A stretch of DNA of 64,000 nucleotides from Antedon mediterranea (lineage: Eukaryota > Echinodermata > Crinoidea > Comatulida > Antedonidae), in contig NC_092670.1 in NCBI RefSeq assembly GCF_964355755.1, positions 40,597,795-40,661,794 of the forward strand. Direction: 5' to 3'. Position 1 is the first letter of the stretch; the number at the start of each line of letters is the position of its first letter. The notes below the pieces were generated by a model that worked only from the letters and a program-made list of their open reading frames with translations, had not been told where the DNA came from and did not search any database. Of this stretch, positions 1 to 12,080 are shown piece by piece. Made by a program: the position numbers and the translations under genes.

Positions 1-518
1 TAGTCTATCCAGTCCAGTCAAAGATATATATTCTTTGGTCCAGTCGGTTGAAAATAACCCTTAACTTGCTAATAAAAGGGACACAGCTCCTCTTGTTTGT
101 TTACTGATTTTTTTAGGAGTTAGGGGGTTTTCAGCATTAAACTTGTCCAGTCTAGTCTGCCTTGTATGAATGAGTGACTTGATGTCCCACGCTAGTTTTT
201 AGCTTGAATGAAATGCGTGAATGGCTCTAGGCCTAGCTAGGCCTAAAAGCGGATGGGATCGTAGTCCCTATGTTTAAATACAAGGTGCATGTATTTATGT
301 CATTTGTTAGAAAATATAATGGTAATCAGTTGATAGTAGTTTGTAGCCTTTGTAACAGTTGTATTTGTAGTGTAGTTAGGCCTTATTTATTCTGGCCTTT
401 TTGTTATTGAAATCATGATCCATCTCACACATTGACGATACAAGATGTCAGCCTAGGTCAAACCTTGTTTCGCGTCATAACAGGAAACGTTCTGATTGGA
501 TACAACGTTGACTTAGAG
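1..518. other. Noncoding left edge
   Basis: No exon could be supported here. The unrecognised minus-strand gene at 964-4736 must continue to the left, because its last visible exon ends in an open phase, but I found no convincing acceptor and open frame in this stretch. A 'taggcctagctaggcctaa' type tract lies near 228-245. Confidence 0.5.
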
Positions 519-655
519 TAGCGTCGTACGCTAAAACGGTACTATCAACCGTTTTCCACTACAACGCTACAACCGTTGTACGACGCGTTGTACGCTAATC
601 CCCAACTGTTCAGACACACATTCTTTTAGCGTCGTACGCTAAAACGGTCTAACGC
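519..655. repeat. Small repeat with paired GCGTCGTACGC motifs
   Basis: The 21-22 bp motif tagcgtcgtacgctaaaac occurs at about 519-540 and again at about 627-648. Partial reverse-complement versions lie between them (accgttttccactacaac and gttgtacgacgcgttgtacg). This looks like a degenerate hairpin or MITE-like element. No coding capacity is seen. Confidence 0.5.
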
Positions 656-963
656 CATGGGTCTGAACAGGGCCTGAATCATCTTTGTCAAAGAAAAATT
701 GACATAATTTTTTTTTGTTTTCAAATAAACCCATCCTTTTATCATAAATCATCTAAATCAAAATATTGGTTTGTAAGAATTATGTTTTGTAGTAAAACCA
801 CAAAACCACAATTTTCATTGAAATGGAAAAAAAAAAGAATATGAGGGACTTGCATGAATGCTTGTGTTAAATAAAAGTTTGCCATTTCATTAGAAAGCAG
901 CTAACAAAATCACACACACTAAATATCATTTTAAACACTTAGGTCATTCACATTTGTACTTAC

Positions 964-3900
964 CATTATTTGATAACAGTTCATAATTCTTGGGTAGCTC
1001 TAAAATGTGCTGTGGTTTAGGGACAACTGGGGTGTATTCAGGAGGCCAAAACGGTCCATCCTTAGTCATCAATACTCCATTAAAATTATCCTCTTTCAAC
1101 AATTCTTTCATTTTATTGTTTTTCTTCTTGTGTTCCACATAACTTTTAAATCCTTTTTTGGTATAACTATGAATAGTTTCATTTTCTGAAGGAGTTTCTG
1201 TCGTTCCTGGCAAAGTTTTCATGTCTGTTGAAGATCTTGTTAATACAATTTTTGATAACGCCTCTGGCGATGATACAGGGGTGGAATTTGTCCAGTTCTG
1301 TTTTTTCAAATTAACAGATGTTTCGTTCATATTAATTTCTTCATCATCAGACGTTCTCTCTGATGAACGTAAAGCGGTGCTTGTGGCAAACCTACGGTAT
1401 GGTTGCCGTTTCTTTTTGTTACGTTTCTTTGATTTTTGTGCTTTTAATTCTTCTACAGAAGTGACTGACTGTGATCTATAAAATTAAAAAAATGTAAGAA
1501 ATTGAAACGGTATAATAATAAACCAAATAAATGTAAATAAAATAAATCTACAATTTTTTTTATTGTTTTTTTTTGTCATTGTACCATTGTAGAGTTTGTA
1601 AATAAATGTTTTGAAATTTATTTACAATAAAATGGATACAACGCAATTTGATTGAATTGAATGAACTTACCGATTAGCTAGTTGTACTTGATGTAAACGA
1701 CGTACTTTAGCTTTTTCTCTGTTGCGTCTAATTCTCTCCAGCGGTGGCGTATCTAGCGCCTCACGAACACGTTGTGCTATTTCTTGTTCAATTCGTTCTT
1801 GAATCTCCATTCGCCATGTAAGAGGCTCTGACAAAATATAAAAGTACAGTTTTTTAAATATTCTTTAACTAATTGCTATGCAAAAATTAAATGTGAATTA
1901 CAAACGATTTTAGTGTTAGGTTTTTTTTAGACTGCTAACAATTTTCAGTGTAAATTTGTATCATCATGCAAGACAGTAGCCAAAACATGTTATATTTTTC
2001 AGATACAAAATTAGAAAGAACAACTTTAGTGTTAGGCTTTTTTTTAAAGACTGCTGACATGCAAGCCAGTAGCCAGGATTGTCACAGGAGTGGTGGTTGT
2101 CTTTTTGATAAACTATTCATTCTTCATGATAACTCTTTAAACAGGAGGTTTAACAAAATTACGTTTGTAATCATATAATAATAATAATAATAAATAACAT
2201 TTATAAAGCGCAAGAGACAAAGGTTTCAAAGCGCTGTGTTTTCCAAGATCAGTGCAAGTAGTAGCGTGCGATTATGCTTCTCTGAAGAGATGAGTTTTGA
2301 GTTTAGTTTTAAATGTGATAACAGATTTTGATGAGCGTATTTCGAGTGGTAGAGTGTTCCAGAGTTTTGGGGCTGCGACAGCGAAAGCACGATCACCGTA
2401 AAACCGAGTTCTGGAACGGGGTCCAGGTTTTAGAAGAAGTCTGCTGGATGAACAAAGCGAAGTGAATCACTTTTAAACAAAATTTGGTACTCATAAAATT
2501 CAGGTCATATTTCATCATATGGCAATATAATTACGTGCGTAGCGCATATAACGCATGCGTACGCGCGCTTCAAATTTTCAAAATTGTCAATTTATTTTCG
2601 ATGAAATTAGAGTATGTTTCAGGCAATTTTAAGCGTTTAAAAAATTGCCATGAGTGCGCAGATTTTTGCACGCGCACTGCGCGTTATACGTTAATGCGCA
2701 CTCTTTTTGTCCGATTTCTGTTGTACAACCTTTCTTTAATAATATCATATTTTATTCACTTTTCAACACGAAATTGCGTTATACGAGCATGTTAAAAGTG
2801 ACAGGCTACGCACGTGTAAGTTAACAAAATGGTGAAAATATGCTAAATTTTAAAATTAATATAGATCGTCAGAATGCTCGGGAACACCTATTTTTTATTT
2901 CATTTTCTTGAAGTGTATGTATCTTTTGTATGATTTATTATTAAATTAAGGGAACAAAAGTTGATTAAATCATAATTAATTGCATATTAAATTGTTTTTA
3001 ATTAATTTCGACAATCAAACAAATTATGACATTTTCTTGGGTCAAAATAACAAACTTAACATTAACTTTCTTCCTTCAAAAGTTCATATATTAAAGTTGA
3101 AAGTATATAATTTGACAGTGCATAATTTTTTTACATTTTTAGAGATGTCGTCATAGTAAAAAATTAGAATTCATTGCGGTATGTAATAATCTGTCTGCAC
3201 CAAAGTGGTTACTGCATAGTAAATACACGGAGGAATTTTTCTACAACTTTTAGTCAGTTGTGTATGGCTCGGTGGTCTGGGCTCGTGTCTATGGCATTCA
3301 AGGTACCGAGATCGAGTCTCACCTTGGGGAAACGAAATAAGATTTTTTTTTATTATCCGTGTTGTTTGTTTCTTAGTGTATAGATTATACACATGATTTA
3401 TAATGAAATCTAGATAAAAAGTAACTTATGTCTTTATTATTATGTAATATAATATATTATAACAAATGTGGTTTATGACATTATACGCAGAGGGATTTTT
3501 GATCGGATTGTGATACCGGCTATTGTATTCGCGTTAGCAAGGTCCTATCATATATTATAAATAATTAAAGATTCTGAGAAAATCATTCAATCAAAATATC
3601 TTTTAAAAATCAATTATCTTTATTTAAATCAATGCATATAACCTATAATTCGTCATACGGACGAATTAAATCTAGTTTCACTTTAGTTTTTGACCGGGAT
3701 CAAACATTTGTATATAATTTTTTAATTTTTTTGGACTGAGATTGACTGATACTGTATACAAACATCTAAAGCAATTAAGTAATATACTTGACACAAGAAT
3801 TTACAAAGTAATGATGTTGAAAGGCAAAATCAATTACAGTAAATCTATTACAATATGTTAGAGATTTAAAGGCTTTAACATCCAAACAATAAATATCAAT

Positions 3901-4736
3901 TAAACATCATTTATCATCTATGTGCATTAGTTTATAAGTCCAAAATGTTAAGGGAATTTTGATGTTGATAAAACAAAACATCACACAATTATGTCAGCCA
4001 AAAAACAATATAAATGTCGTAATGTCTGTTTGTGTATAAATCATTCACTAAGCCCAACAGATTTTACTTTGATTTCTTCAATTTTGGCATGGAAACAAAA
4101 ATTACAAAGTTCAACAGAAAATAAAACAAAATGCCGAGGATTTTCAATGGAAACCTAATCACTGTAGGTAGAGACATAGAAAGCTGTACATTATACTGTA
4201 ATATGGTTAAAGTGGCACTATGCATATGACAAGTTCTATGTTAACCACTGTGTGCAAGTCCAGTAAAAACAATTGTAAAAAGGGAAAAAAAGTTGTTAAA
4301 ATGATAAATAAAAATGATACATTGAAATAATCAGATGCATAGTACCTTTGTTCTTCATCACTTTATCTTGCTTAGCTGCTGATAATTTGGATATCTCGTC
4401 CAGCATTGATTTTCTTTCTCTTGTGAATATCCAACCATTACTGTGCTGCCTTCCTGCATCCCTGTCATCATGATTGCAACCATTAATGAGCTGCTTCCTT
4501 TCATCCCTGTCATTGTTATTGTGTACATTACTGCGTTGTGTCCCTTTACCATGGTCATCATTGTTGCGAATATTACTGTGCTGTTTCTCCTCATTGCAGT
4601 TTTCATGGCTAAAACCATTACTGCTCTGTGTCCCCTCATCTCTGTCATCATGACTGTAACCATTTTCCTCATCAGCATCAAGAGTGCTTGCAATCTCTAG
4701 CGCTGATGTGTCCATCGTACTTGTACACTCCATCAA
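964..4736 (-). CDS. Unrecognised multi-exon gene, 5' part (353 codons visible)
   Basis: I do not recognise this protein. Three minus-strand exons join in phase: 4346-4736 (start ATG at 4736, donor GTACTA), 1671-1827 (acceptor TTTTGTCAG, donor GTAAGT) and 964-1475 (acceptor TTTTATAG, donor GTAAGT). The last ends in phase 1, so the gene continues beyond the left edge. The product is hydrophilic with no signal peptide or membrane segment. Residues 25-99 are five 15-residue repeats rich in N, D, H, R and S. A charged, probably helical stretch follows, starting around EPLTWRMEIQERIEQEIAQR with many E, R and K. Then comes a basic cluster (KSKKRNKKKRQ), a Ser/Thr-rich linker and a Pro/aromatic patch (GPFWPPEYTPVVPKP). 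The composition suggests an intracellular, perhaps nuclear or cytoskeletal, protein. ATG 4736 is the first of two adjacent Met codons; an upstream noncoding exon is possible. The exon structure is well supported; the function is unknown. Confidence 0.7.
2160..2480 (-). mobile_element. Truncated LINE 3' end (ORF2 C-terminus, CR1/L2-like)
   Basis: The minus strand reads the typical C-terminal tail of a non-LTR retrotransposon ORF2: GDRAFAVAAPKLWNTLPLEI followed by RSSKSVITFKTKLKTHLF, with a stop at 2272-2274. A 3' UTR and an (ATT)n tail near 2178-2195 follow. The 5' part is missing. It lies in the intron between exons 1 and 2 of the unrecognised minus-strand gene. Assignment to the CR1/L2 group rests on the WNxLPxxIR...FKxxLKTHLF signature from memory. 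Confidence 0.75.
3250..3345 (+). repeat. tRNA-like sequence, probable SINE head remnant
   Basis: A box A-like segment (tggctcggtggt) is followed about 45 bp later by a box B-like segment (gagatcgagtctc), then an A/T-rich stretch. Spacing and order match an RNA polymerase III type 2 promoter. No clean acceptor stem was found, so a tRNA-derived SINE remnant is more likely than a functional tRNA gene. Confidence 0.4.
4440..4664 (-). repeat. Coding minisatellite, five 45-bp units
   Basis: This lies in the first coding exon of the unrecognised gene. Five consecutive 15-residue units begin at residues 25, 40, 55, 70 and 85, with starts such as NGYSHDDRDEGTQSS, NGFSHENCNEEKQHS and NGCNHDDRDAGRQHS. 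A sixth partial unit (NGW) follows. Units are diverged but keep their length, so the array is in frame and translated. Confidence 0.75.
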
Positions 4737-5146
4737 TCAACACACAAGTATGTTACATTGTGAGGAGCAACACTTAGTACAGCTTTGCCTTGCGTCATAC
4801 ATCACTAGTTTCTTTTATTGATTTCTTGAGGATGAAAGCGTAAAACCTAAATAATCCACAAAAATAACTTTTCTGAATATTCAAATTAATAATTGTTTAT
4901 ACGATTCAAGGCATAACATTTTAATTTACATTATTCAAAATTATCCCCAAGACGGGAAAAAACTAAAAATATTTATAAATTAATCATATTGACAAAAGAA
5001 AAAGATATGTATATATAGAATCAAGATGTATATATAGAATCAAGATGTATAAATAAGTTGCTATAATTCAAAAATTCCTTCAAATTAATTATATAGTAAT
5101 GTTTTTATAACATATATTCATCAATTCATATAATCTAAAAATCTAT

Positions 5147-5260
5147 AGCTACACTATCAAACTAGTATTTGACAAAAAAAGTGTGATATGACATCATCAT
5201 GTCCATATATGGGCACATCACATTTTTGTCACATAAAGTTTGATAGTGTAGACAGAGCTT
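5147..5260. mobile_element. MITE family A copy 1 (TIR agctctgtctacactatc)
   Basis: The ends are inverted copies of the sequence agctctgtctacactatcaa, the left one partly degenerate. The interior has the family motifs gtgtgatatgacatcatcat and gtccatatatgggcacatca. At least eight related copies occur in this window. Confidence 0.8.
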
Positions 5261-5677
5261 TAAAACAATAATGAACTAGAAAATGACCTGTACATTACTA
5301 GTTTTTACACATGTAGAATCTCTGTAAACAGCAACAGTACAGAAATGCCAATTACTATTAATAATGGCAATTTCCTTTTAAGCATTCAACAATAACATAA
5401 TGATTGTAATTAAGTGTTTCCGTTAAGAATGTCATCCAATCCATTAACCTCTTCCACTACATCACATTACCATGGAAACAATGTTAATATTATTGTTCAA
5501 CCCGCAATACATTTAAAATGACAAATTTAATATACAATTGACAGGTTGATTAATATGAACATCTGCGAAATCTCCAAAAGATTAAACAGACTATCATTTA
5601 AAAAACCAAACAATATGAAAAATGTTAAGAACATTTAAAGGGTTTTAAGTTTATAAGAACTTTCTGGCATTAACTAA

Positions 5678-5842
5678 AGCTCATTCTACACTATCGAACT
5701 AGTTTGACAACAAAACTGAAATGTGCCCAAATATGTAGTGATTATGTCCAAATATGGTAGTGATATGACATCATCATGTCCATATATGGGCACGTCACAT
5801 TTTGTTGTTACATATTAAGTTTGCTAGTGTAGACAGAGCTTT
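5678..5842. mobile_element. MITE family A copy 2
   Basis: Same termini as the copy at 5147-5260 (left end tacactatcgaactagtttg, right end tagtgtagacagagctt). The interior carries extra copies of an 'aaatatggtagtgat' unit. It contains no coding sequence. Confidence 0.8.
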
Positions 5843-6028
5843 TAAAGTGTGTCGTCTGGGTGTCTATGAAATAAGTAAAACATTATCTTGTCATTGTAAT
5901 ATAGGATTATCACCTTATCCACTTTATGGAATCAACCGTAATCCTGTTGTCATAAAAATGTATTAATTGTCCCTCACAAATCTGATAAATGTATTATGCA
6001 TTTTCTAAAAAATGCTCTATAACCATAA

Positions 6029-6259
6029 TATAATTCTTAAGCTTGAACCATTCACGAATATGTACCTGTGCAACGTTTCGACTTGTTTTCAACAAATCTT
6101 CCTCTGGCGGCAATGACTAGATGTTAGTGGTTGCTAGGAGTATAGTAGCTTTGCTAGTTGTAGAGCAGCCCCCTAGTAACCTTGGTTTGCGATTTGCCTT
6201 AGTTCTTCTGCACATGTACAGTACGTATTCATGAATGGTTTAAGCATAAGAATTATAAT
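6029..6259. mobile_element. TIR element of about 230 bp with hammerhead-like core
   Basis: Left end (6029-6064, tataattcttaagcttgaac...) and right end (6222-6259) are near-perfect inverted repeats of about 36 bp. The interior, read on the minus strand, contains a GAAGATTTGTTG / CAAGTCGAAACGTTG segment. No open reading frame is present, so it would be a non-autonomous element. Confidence 0.65.
6071..6106 (-). ncRNA. Hammerhead ribozyme-like motif (degenerate)
   Basis: On the minus strand the core reads CAGAGGA, then a stem GATTTG / CAAGTC with a short loop, then GAAAC. This resembles the hammerhead order CUGANGA, stem II, GAAAC, but U at the second core position is A here. Stem II pairs fully, with one G:U. 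The motif lies inside the TIR element at 6029-6259. Activity is doubtful; it may be a decayed retroelement-type ribozyme. Confidence 0.35.
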
Positions 6260-9200
6260 AATATACAGATAGTTAATATAAAGACAGATGAAAACATTTT
6301 TCCAAAAAAAACTATAATACTGTCGTCAAACAAAAGTTCAAAAATCATTTTTCTTGACTACTTTTGTTTTACACTACAAATAACTTTCAAATCTTTTGAT
6401 TTGCTTCATACACGTCATTTGAATTTAAAACAATTAAAAACTTTTACATCATCAAACAAATTGCACAAAATCTTTCCTGTTTGAAAGATCTCATCCAAAA
6501 CCCTTACCAAAGCCAAGACAACAAGAGACTATTAAGCTTTAAAAAGAAACAACTACAAACTGTTCCACATCCATCAAACAAATTGTGAGTATTGTAAACT
6601 TTACCAAAACAACAATATCTTGTTTCCAAGACCAAAAGACCACATGAATAACATACCATTACAATTATACAACAACGATTTATTACAGTTACAGACAAAT
6701 TGAAACTCGACTCGGAGTTGGTTTTCTGAGAGCTAGATCTATTTCTCTATGAAAACTAAGAATACATAAATAAGTTTCCATTAAGTTGAATTATATCACG
6801 AACAAATACAACTTAAAGAGGTGGACCTTATTACAAAAAAAATGTATTGTGGTTTATCAAAAAATATTTTATTTAAAAAAACAGAAAATACTATACACAA
6901 ATATAAAAATAGTATACACATTTATCTAGCAAAATTGCACACAAACATCCAATATAAGATTCATTTAAAAAATTAAAATTTATGAGAAAAATGAGTACAA
7001 ATAATAGTTGAAACTTGAGTTGATTCTAAATTCCACATTGAATGTATTTATTGCATTCACGCAATTTACATGGCAACCAAGCTAGTAACCAGTGGGTTTG
7101 TAGGGTTCTAAAGAATTCCCCCTTTTTGCTTTTGTGCCATTTTCAAAGCAGTAACTAAAAGACGAAGTGATGGTAAATAGGGCTAACTAGCTCATGGCAA
7201 TTTTGTCCTTTTTTGTAAAGAAATAACACAGGCTAAAATTAACATAACTGAAACCTTACCTGACTACCAAAGTGAACTGTATTTTGAGAGATTGACTAAA
7301 ATTACATGTTAATGATTACCAAGTAGCTTACCTTAAATCAACAAGTGTGTTGGTAACTAAGAACACGACACACTCTGTCTTAAGTAACATCCACACCAAC
7401 CTAACACCGCACTGAAGAGCTAGATTTCTTAACGTCACAATACCTCTCAGAAGACAAATCTTATATGATAGCGTCCATTTTCAAAGGATGTTGAGAACAA
7501 TACACGTACCCAGGTAACATTGTGAAACGCTAGAGGTTCTTACACAATGGTAAAGGATTAATCGATACTATTAAATGGCAATAGAATACGAGTTGACTAT
7601 GTCTTATACGTGCCTTTATACAAACAATGATAAAAGGCTAGAAGTCAGGACAAGAGACGGATTACATTTGAACAACAAAGTCAACAATACCACTTGAATG
7701 GCACAACTAAAGATCATTCATTCAAAATTCTAGGCTGAAGATGACTTAATTGAATAATCAAACGAAAAGGAAATATTTATCGATTTAAAAGTTTGCCATC
7801 ATTTAAGTTTATAATCTTTTATTTCAAAATACCATTAAAACAAGTATTTCCTTTTAAGTACAGGTTTACCAATTATCATCAATCATTTAAAGAAGTGCTT
7901 AAGTTAGTTAATAAGTGCTTAACTGATAAAAATTTTTTTTAAATCAAATTTGATTCCAATAATTGTATACTTTTACCCATTTTTGTTTATCTTATAGAAT
8001 GGACTTTGATATAAAAAATATGGTTATTTTTAAAACTGACCTATTTAATGTTATATCTTAGGGTGGGTCAAAATGACAGTCTTTCTGACTTACATGACTC
8101 CCATACCACCTCCCCCGCCCCCCTCACATGACTACTAAATTCTAAATTGAAAAAAAGTTAAGGTGATCAATCTTATCACTTGTGTAATACTAATAATAAT
8201 TAACTTATTTGCCATGTGTTGTTCACCCATAATAATTCATTTAACTTAGTGAATATGGATGCCTGTTTATTGGCATATAATTATTCTTATGTTCTTTTTG
8301 TATCTTTTATCGTTTTTACAAGCGAAGCAGAACAAATTTAACTGTTTCTTTAGGGTTTAGTGAATGACTCCAAGTCAACAGTTAACTGTTTCTTTAGGGT
8401 AAGTGAATGCAAAGATTAAGGGACAATGGTGCTCGCCAGACATCAAGACAATGGTTTTTGCTCATCCGAGCTGGTTTGTGGCTCCAGGCTAATCAATTGT
8501 AAGTCACTAAATTGATTCAATTATTTGTTCAAGCTTATGTAGGGACCTTGAAAGACTAGTATGTGGTATTGTTTATTGATATATTTATTGAATATGTGAC
8601 CAAAAGATGGTCCTGAAGTGGCCAGCATAATATTCTTTCAGCATATACTTTTTTTAATTTCCATTGCAAAGAAATAAATGAATGACATTCTGAAAAAAAA
8701 AATTCTCAAAATGAATTCAACTTCTTTCAGAATCACATCCTCCTTGCCTCGTCAGTCAAGTCTAAAATAACACAAACAATTAAGACTAACTTTTTTGACT
8801 AAAAAAAATGCATTATTTATAAACCCTCAGCTAGCAGCTGACATAAACTGCTTAAAAAGTATTTATTATTAGGCAACAGAGTTAGTAAATAAAACGTTTA
8901 CAATGTCACCGTTCTCTAGGGCGGTATTCTTCTTCTAGGCTAGGCCCGTTCCCAGAATACATTGATAAACCATATCATAGTGACCCATTATCCATGTTGC
9001 CCCGAGTGGTGGTAGTGGTGGTGTTCCCTAAAACAAATTCCCAGGCAGGCTGGGCAGGCTAGCCCAAGAATCGTGACATGATGAATGTGATTCAAATGTA
9101 ACATTAAATGCCAACTACATGTATCTGAATAAGTTTAAAAACTTTATATGCATTTAAATAGTTTACACTTACCTACCAAGGCGAAATTTAAGAAGGCATG

Positions 9201-9887
9201 ATTTAATAATACTTAAAACTCCAAGGATGCAGTTTGGTGGTTCCCACAATTTCTTCCTCTGCTGTTAACGCCCTCTCTCAAACTTGCTTAGTCTGAACGT
9301 CTCGTACTAACCACCACCACTTGTTGATCGATCATTGAATTAAAGAAACCCCGTTCCCTTCTTTCTCGTGGACCAAAACATTAATTGTTTCATACTCATT
9401 CAAAAAATGACTTAAAAAAAAAAAAAAATAAGCCCACAAGTTTCATCAATAATACTATCGTCATTTTAATATTAGGGCTTATATTTGTGAAGAAAAATGT
9501 TCGTCGCAACATGTCTCTCTAGTTCCGTCCCCGCGTATTACAAATTGAAAGACATTGAATATTGAAAATTCCAAAGTCAAGTAAAGTATTTTATTATTTG
9601 ACGCTGACAAATTATGTAGACACAATTACTTATTATATCAAAAAGTTTTATTAAAAATAATTAAGGTATCATATATAAGTTATGTACTGATGGTCGATAT
9701 GTGACAAGGTCTATATTGAAACAATTGGTTTTTTTTAACTTGCATTCAATTATTACCTAACCTTCACAATAATTATTTAATCAACGTTTCTGGTATCAAG
9801 GTGTCCCACGACATGTTTTTGTTAAAATTAAACAGTATCCTAAATATACATCTAAGCATACCGAGCTCTTAAAGTACCCCTCTCGAC

Positions 9888-9993
9888 TTATTTTAAATAT
9901 TTGTGTTAATTTTAATTATGCCTAAGTTCCAGTGGCTGTATTATTTTAAATATTTGTGTTAATTTTAATTATGCCTAAGTTCCAGTGGCTGTA
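9888..9993 (+). repeat. 53-bp tandem duplication
   Basis: Two adjacent, essentially identical 53-bp units begin ttattttaaatatttgtg and end agttccagtggctgta. No other feature is associated. Confidence 0.85.
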
Positions 9994-11051
9994 TTATCCA
10001 TTCACACTTGGCTAAGGAAAACACCCTTAAAGTTAAAACAAATCTCCTATCCAAGTGAATACAATTTAAGGGAACTTAAATAGTTAGTGAGTTAAGTGTA
10101 ATATGTCACTTAGGTGTGATTGATAAATACGGCCACACAGTACTGAAACTGCATTTTGCTTATTATCTATGTATTCTTGCAATCTATTTCATATGATATG
10201 CGACACACAAAATGCTCAATTAAGTCTGTACCAATTGTCCGTGGTAATACGGATGCTTAGCATCTACCCATCGACGATACTTAGCACCGACAGATCGACG
10301 ATGAAAATTTGAGTTATAATCATTTCATTATTATAAAAACTAATGTTGCAAATCTAAAAATATAACTAAACTTTGTTTTGTCATTTTTATGTCTATTTTC
10401 TTTCTTTTTACAATAATTTACATCGCATTCAACTTGAATTAAAATTGAATTATGTTTTATATACATTAAAGCTATATATAAAATAATATTATAAAATATG
10501 CTTATAATAACGGAAGTTGAGTGACCTGTACGCGTTTTCTTATAACTTGTCAACTAACATAAAACATATTTTATGGCGTTTATGTAATAATTGCATAATC
10601 ATTCGTTGTCATGGGAACACACCACTTGAGACCAAATACATGAGAAACCGCGTCACCTGTCCAAGAATATCGTGAGAATAAATTACCCTTTCGTTTCGTT
10701 CGACCAACATAATAAAGTTATTATCGTATTCCTGTATTCCGTCAAAAGATGTGGTTTGTATATCAACGGGGGTACATCTCTACGGTATATCTGTGTTCTA
10801 GGCCTATGCTTGTAAAGGGCCATTAATCCATGAGTTCTATAGAGAATTCATTAGGCTATTCCTTTGCATAATTTTCCGTGACAAACATTAAAATCACATT
10901 ATTGCATATGTTAAAGTTTTTTTTAAATTTCGTCAAAATTGTTAATGACAAGTTCCACTTGAACGCGTTTTTGCAAACATCGATACTCGTCATGGCCTAA
11001 ATACTGTATACTAGGTTCTTATTGGTTGTATCCGTATTTTTCAGTTTTAGG

Positions 11052-12080
11052 TCACATGAGCGAAAACCTGCGTGCGCGTAAGTTCATACGCGTCACACCG
11101 AGTGTCTTAAGCGGTCGTTCATGATCCATTTCACAAAAGTTTGGCGGTCTGTCCGTTGTGGCTAAATCATTGTAATCGCTGGCTGTCTCATCTTCGTCAA
11201 CGATCGACAAGCGCACATCCTCTATGATTTCTTTATGTTCATTGCAACTCATTTGGAGTCGCATTTCGTTGATTTCGGCGCGAAGACTTAGTAACGTCTG
11301 GGCTAACGTCTGATCCTGTTGTCTCATTAACATCTGTTGAAAATAAATTAATAAAATTAAATATTTCATTATTATTTATTTAATCTATATCATGCTATAG
11401 TTATAAGCGAGCTGATAGTTGATAGTAAAGATGTGCTATTAAGTCTGTACTCAGCATTTCTTCTTAATGAGAAGCGCAATGACGTACGTACACGCAACGT
11501 ACTTATTTGACCAATCAGACGCAATCTACCATAACTGTCGATTGTGATTGGTCAAATGCTAATTGCCTTTTATTTTGCCGTTTTTGCGTTGCGCCTAGTG
11601 TGAACAACGAAAACTATAATATACAATGGAACGGGCAGCTATGTACTCAGCAAATGATAGAATAACTAGTGGCCCTAGATAGAATAGATAAAAAGGTTTA
11701 CAAGCCGATAACGATAACGATTTACGTACCAATTCACTTTTAAGCCACGATATTCCCTCTTCCACTTCTCGTTTCCTCTCTCCATACGCTTTTGTTTCTT
11801 TCCTGTTTTCACAATTTTTATCATAACTAGCAAGCGCTGGCTTTTTCAAGTCCTCAAGCCACTTCATATATGATGGTCTTCTAGTTGCTAGATTTAATTT
11901 CTTTGCTACAAATTTCAGCCGAGTCATTTCGCTCTCCCTATCTTCGTGTATGACCTCCAAGATATCACTAGTTGATAACTTTTTAACGGTTGGTGATCGA
12001 GGCGAATCAAAGTCTTTCGCATATTCGTGAATTTGGATTTTTATTGGTGACGTAACTTCCATATTATCACCATCAGGCAT
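11052..12080 (-). CDS. FAM167-like protein, copy 1 (intact, 210 aa)
   Basis: Two exons: 11730-12080 (ATG at 12080, donor GTACGT) and 11052-11333 (acceptor TTCAACAG, stop at 11052-11054). The 210 aa product is close to the length I recall for vertebrate FAM167A (about 214). Family signatures in order: LKFVAKKLNLATRRPSYMKW (residues 55-74; vertebrate form LETRRPSYLEW), EGISWLKSEL (108-117), a coiled segment QDQTLAQTLLSLRAEI (about 122-137), and the C-terminus LGVTRMNLRARRFSLM (195-210; vertebrate LIGVTKMNINSRRFSLC). No signal peptide or membrane segment is seen. The function of this family is poorly known. A splice acceptor (rc at 12147-12149) implies an upstream noncoding 5' exon. The gene diverges from the SLC17 gene starting at 21200. 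Its 396-bp intron is largely filled by a CCAAT-bearing MITE. Confidence 0.85.
11461..11612. mobile_element. MITE family B copy in the FAM167-like intron, copy 1
   Basis: Contains acgcaacgtac..., then gaccaatcagacgc, and the inverted counterpart gattgtgattggtcaaa, ending with a gcgttgcgc...tgtgaac segment. This arrangement (GCAACGC-rich ends and inverted CCAAT motifs) recurs at several sites in the window. The right end slightly overlaps the region upstream of the intron as estimated by eye. Confidence 0.6.

Larger units (their letters stand above)
4737..10839. other. Intergenic region without a supported gene
   Basis: About 6 kb of AT-rich sequence between the start of the unrecognised minus-strand gene and the left edge of the duplicated segment. 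Open frames are short with no recognisable protein family. It holds two copies of the AGCTCTGTCTACACTATC element, one 36-bp TIR element with a hammerhead-like core, and a 53-bp direct duplication. The rest, including 6.3-9.8 kb, shows nothing I can interpret. Noncoding 5' exons or promoters of flanking genes may lie here. Confidence 0.6.
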
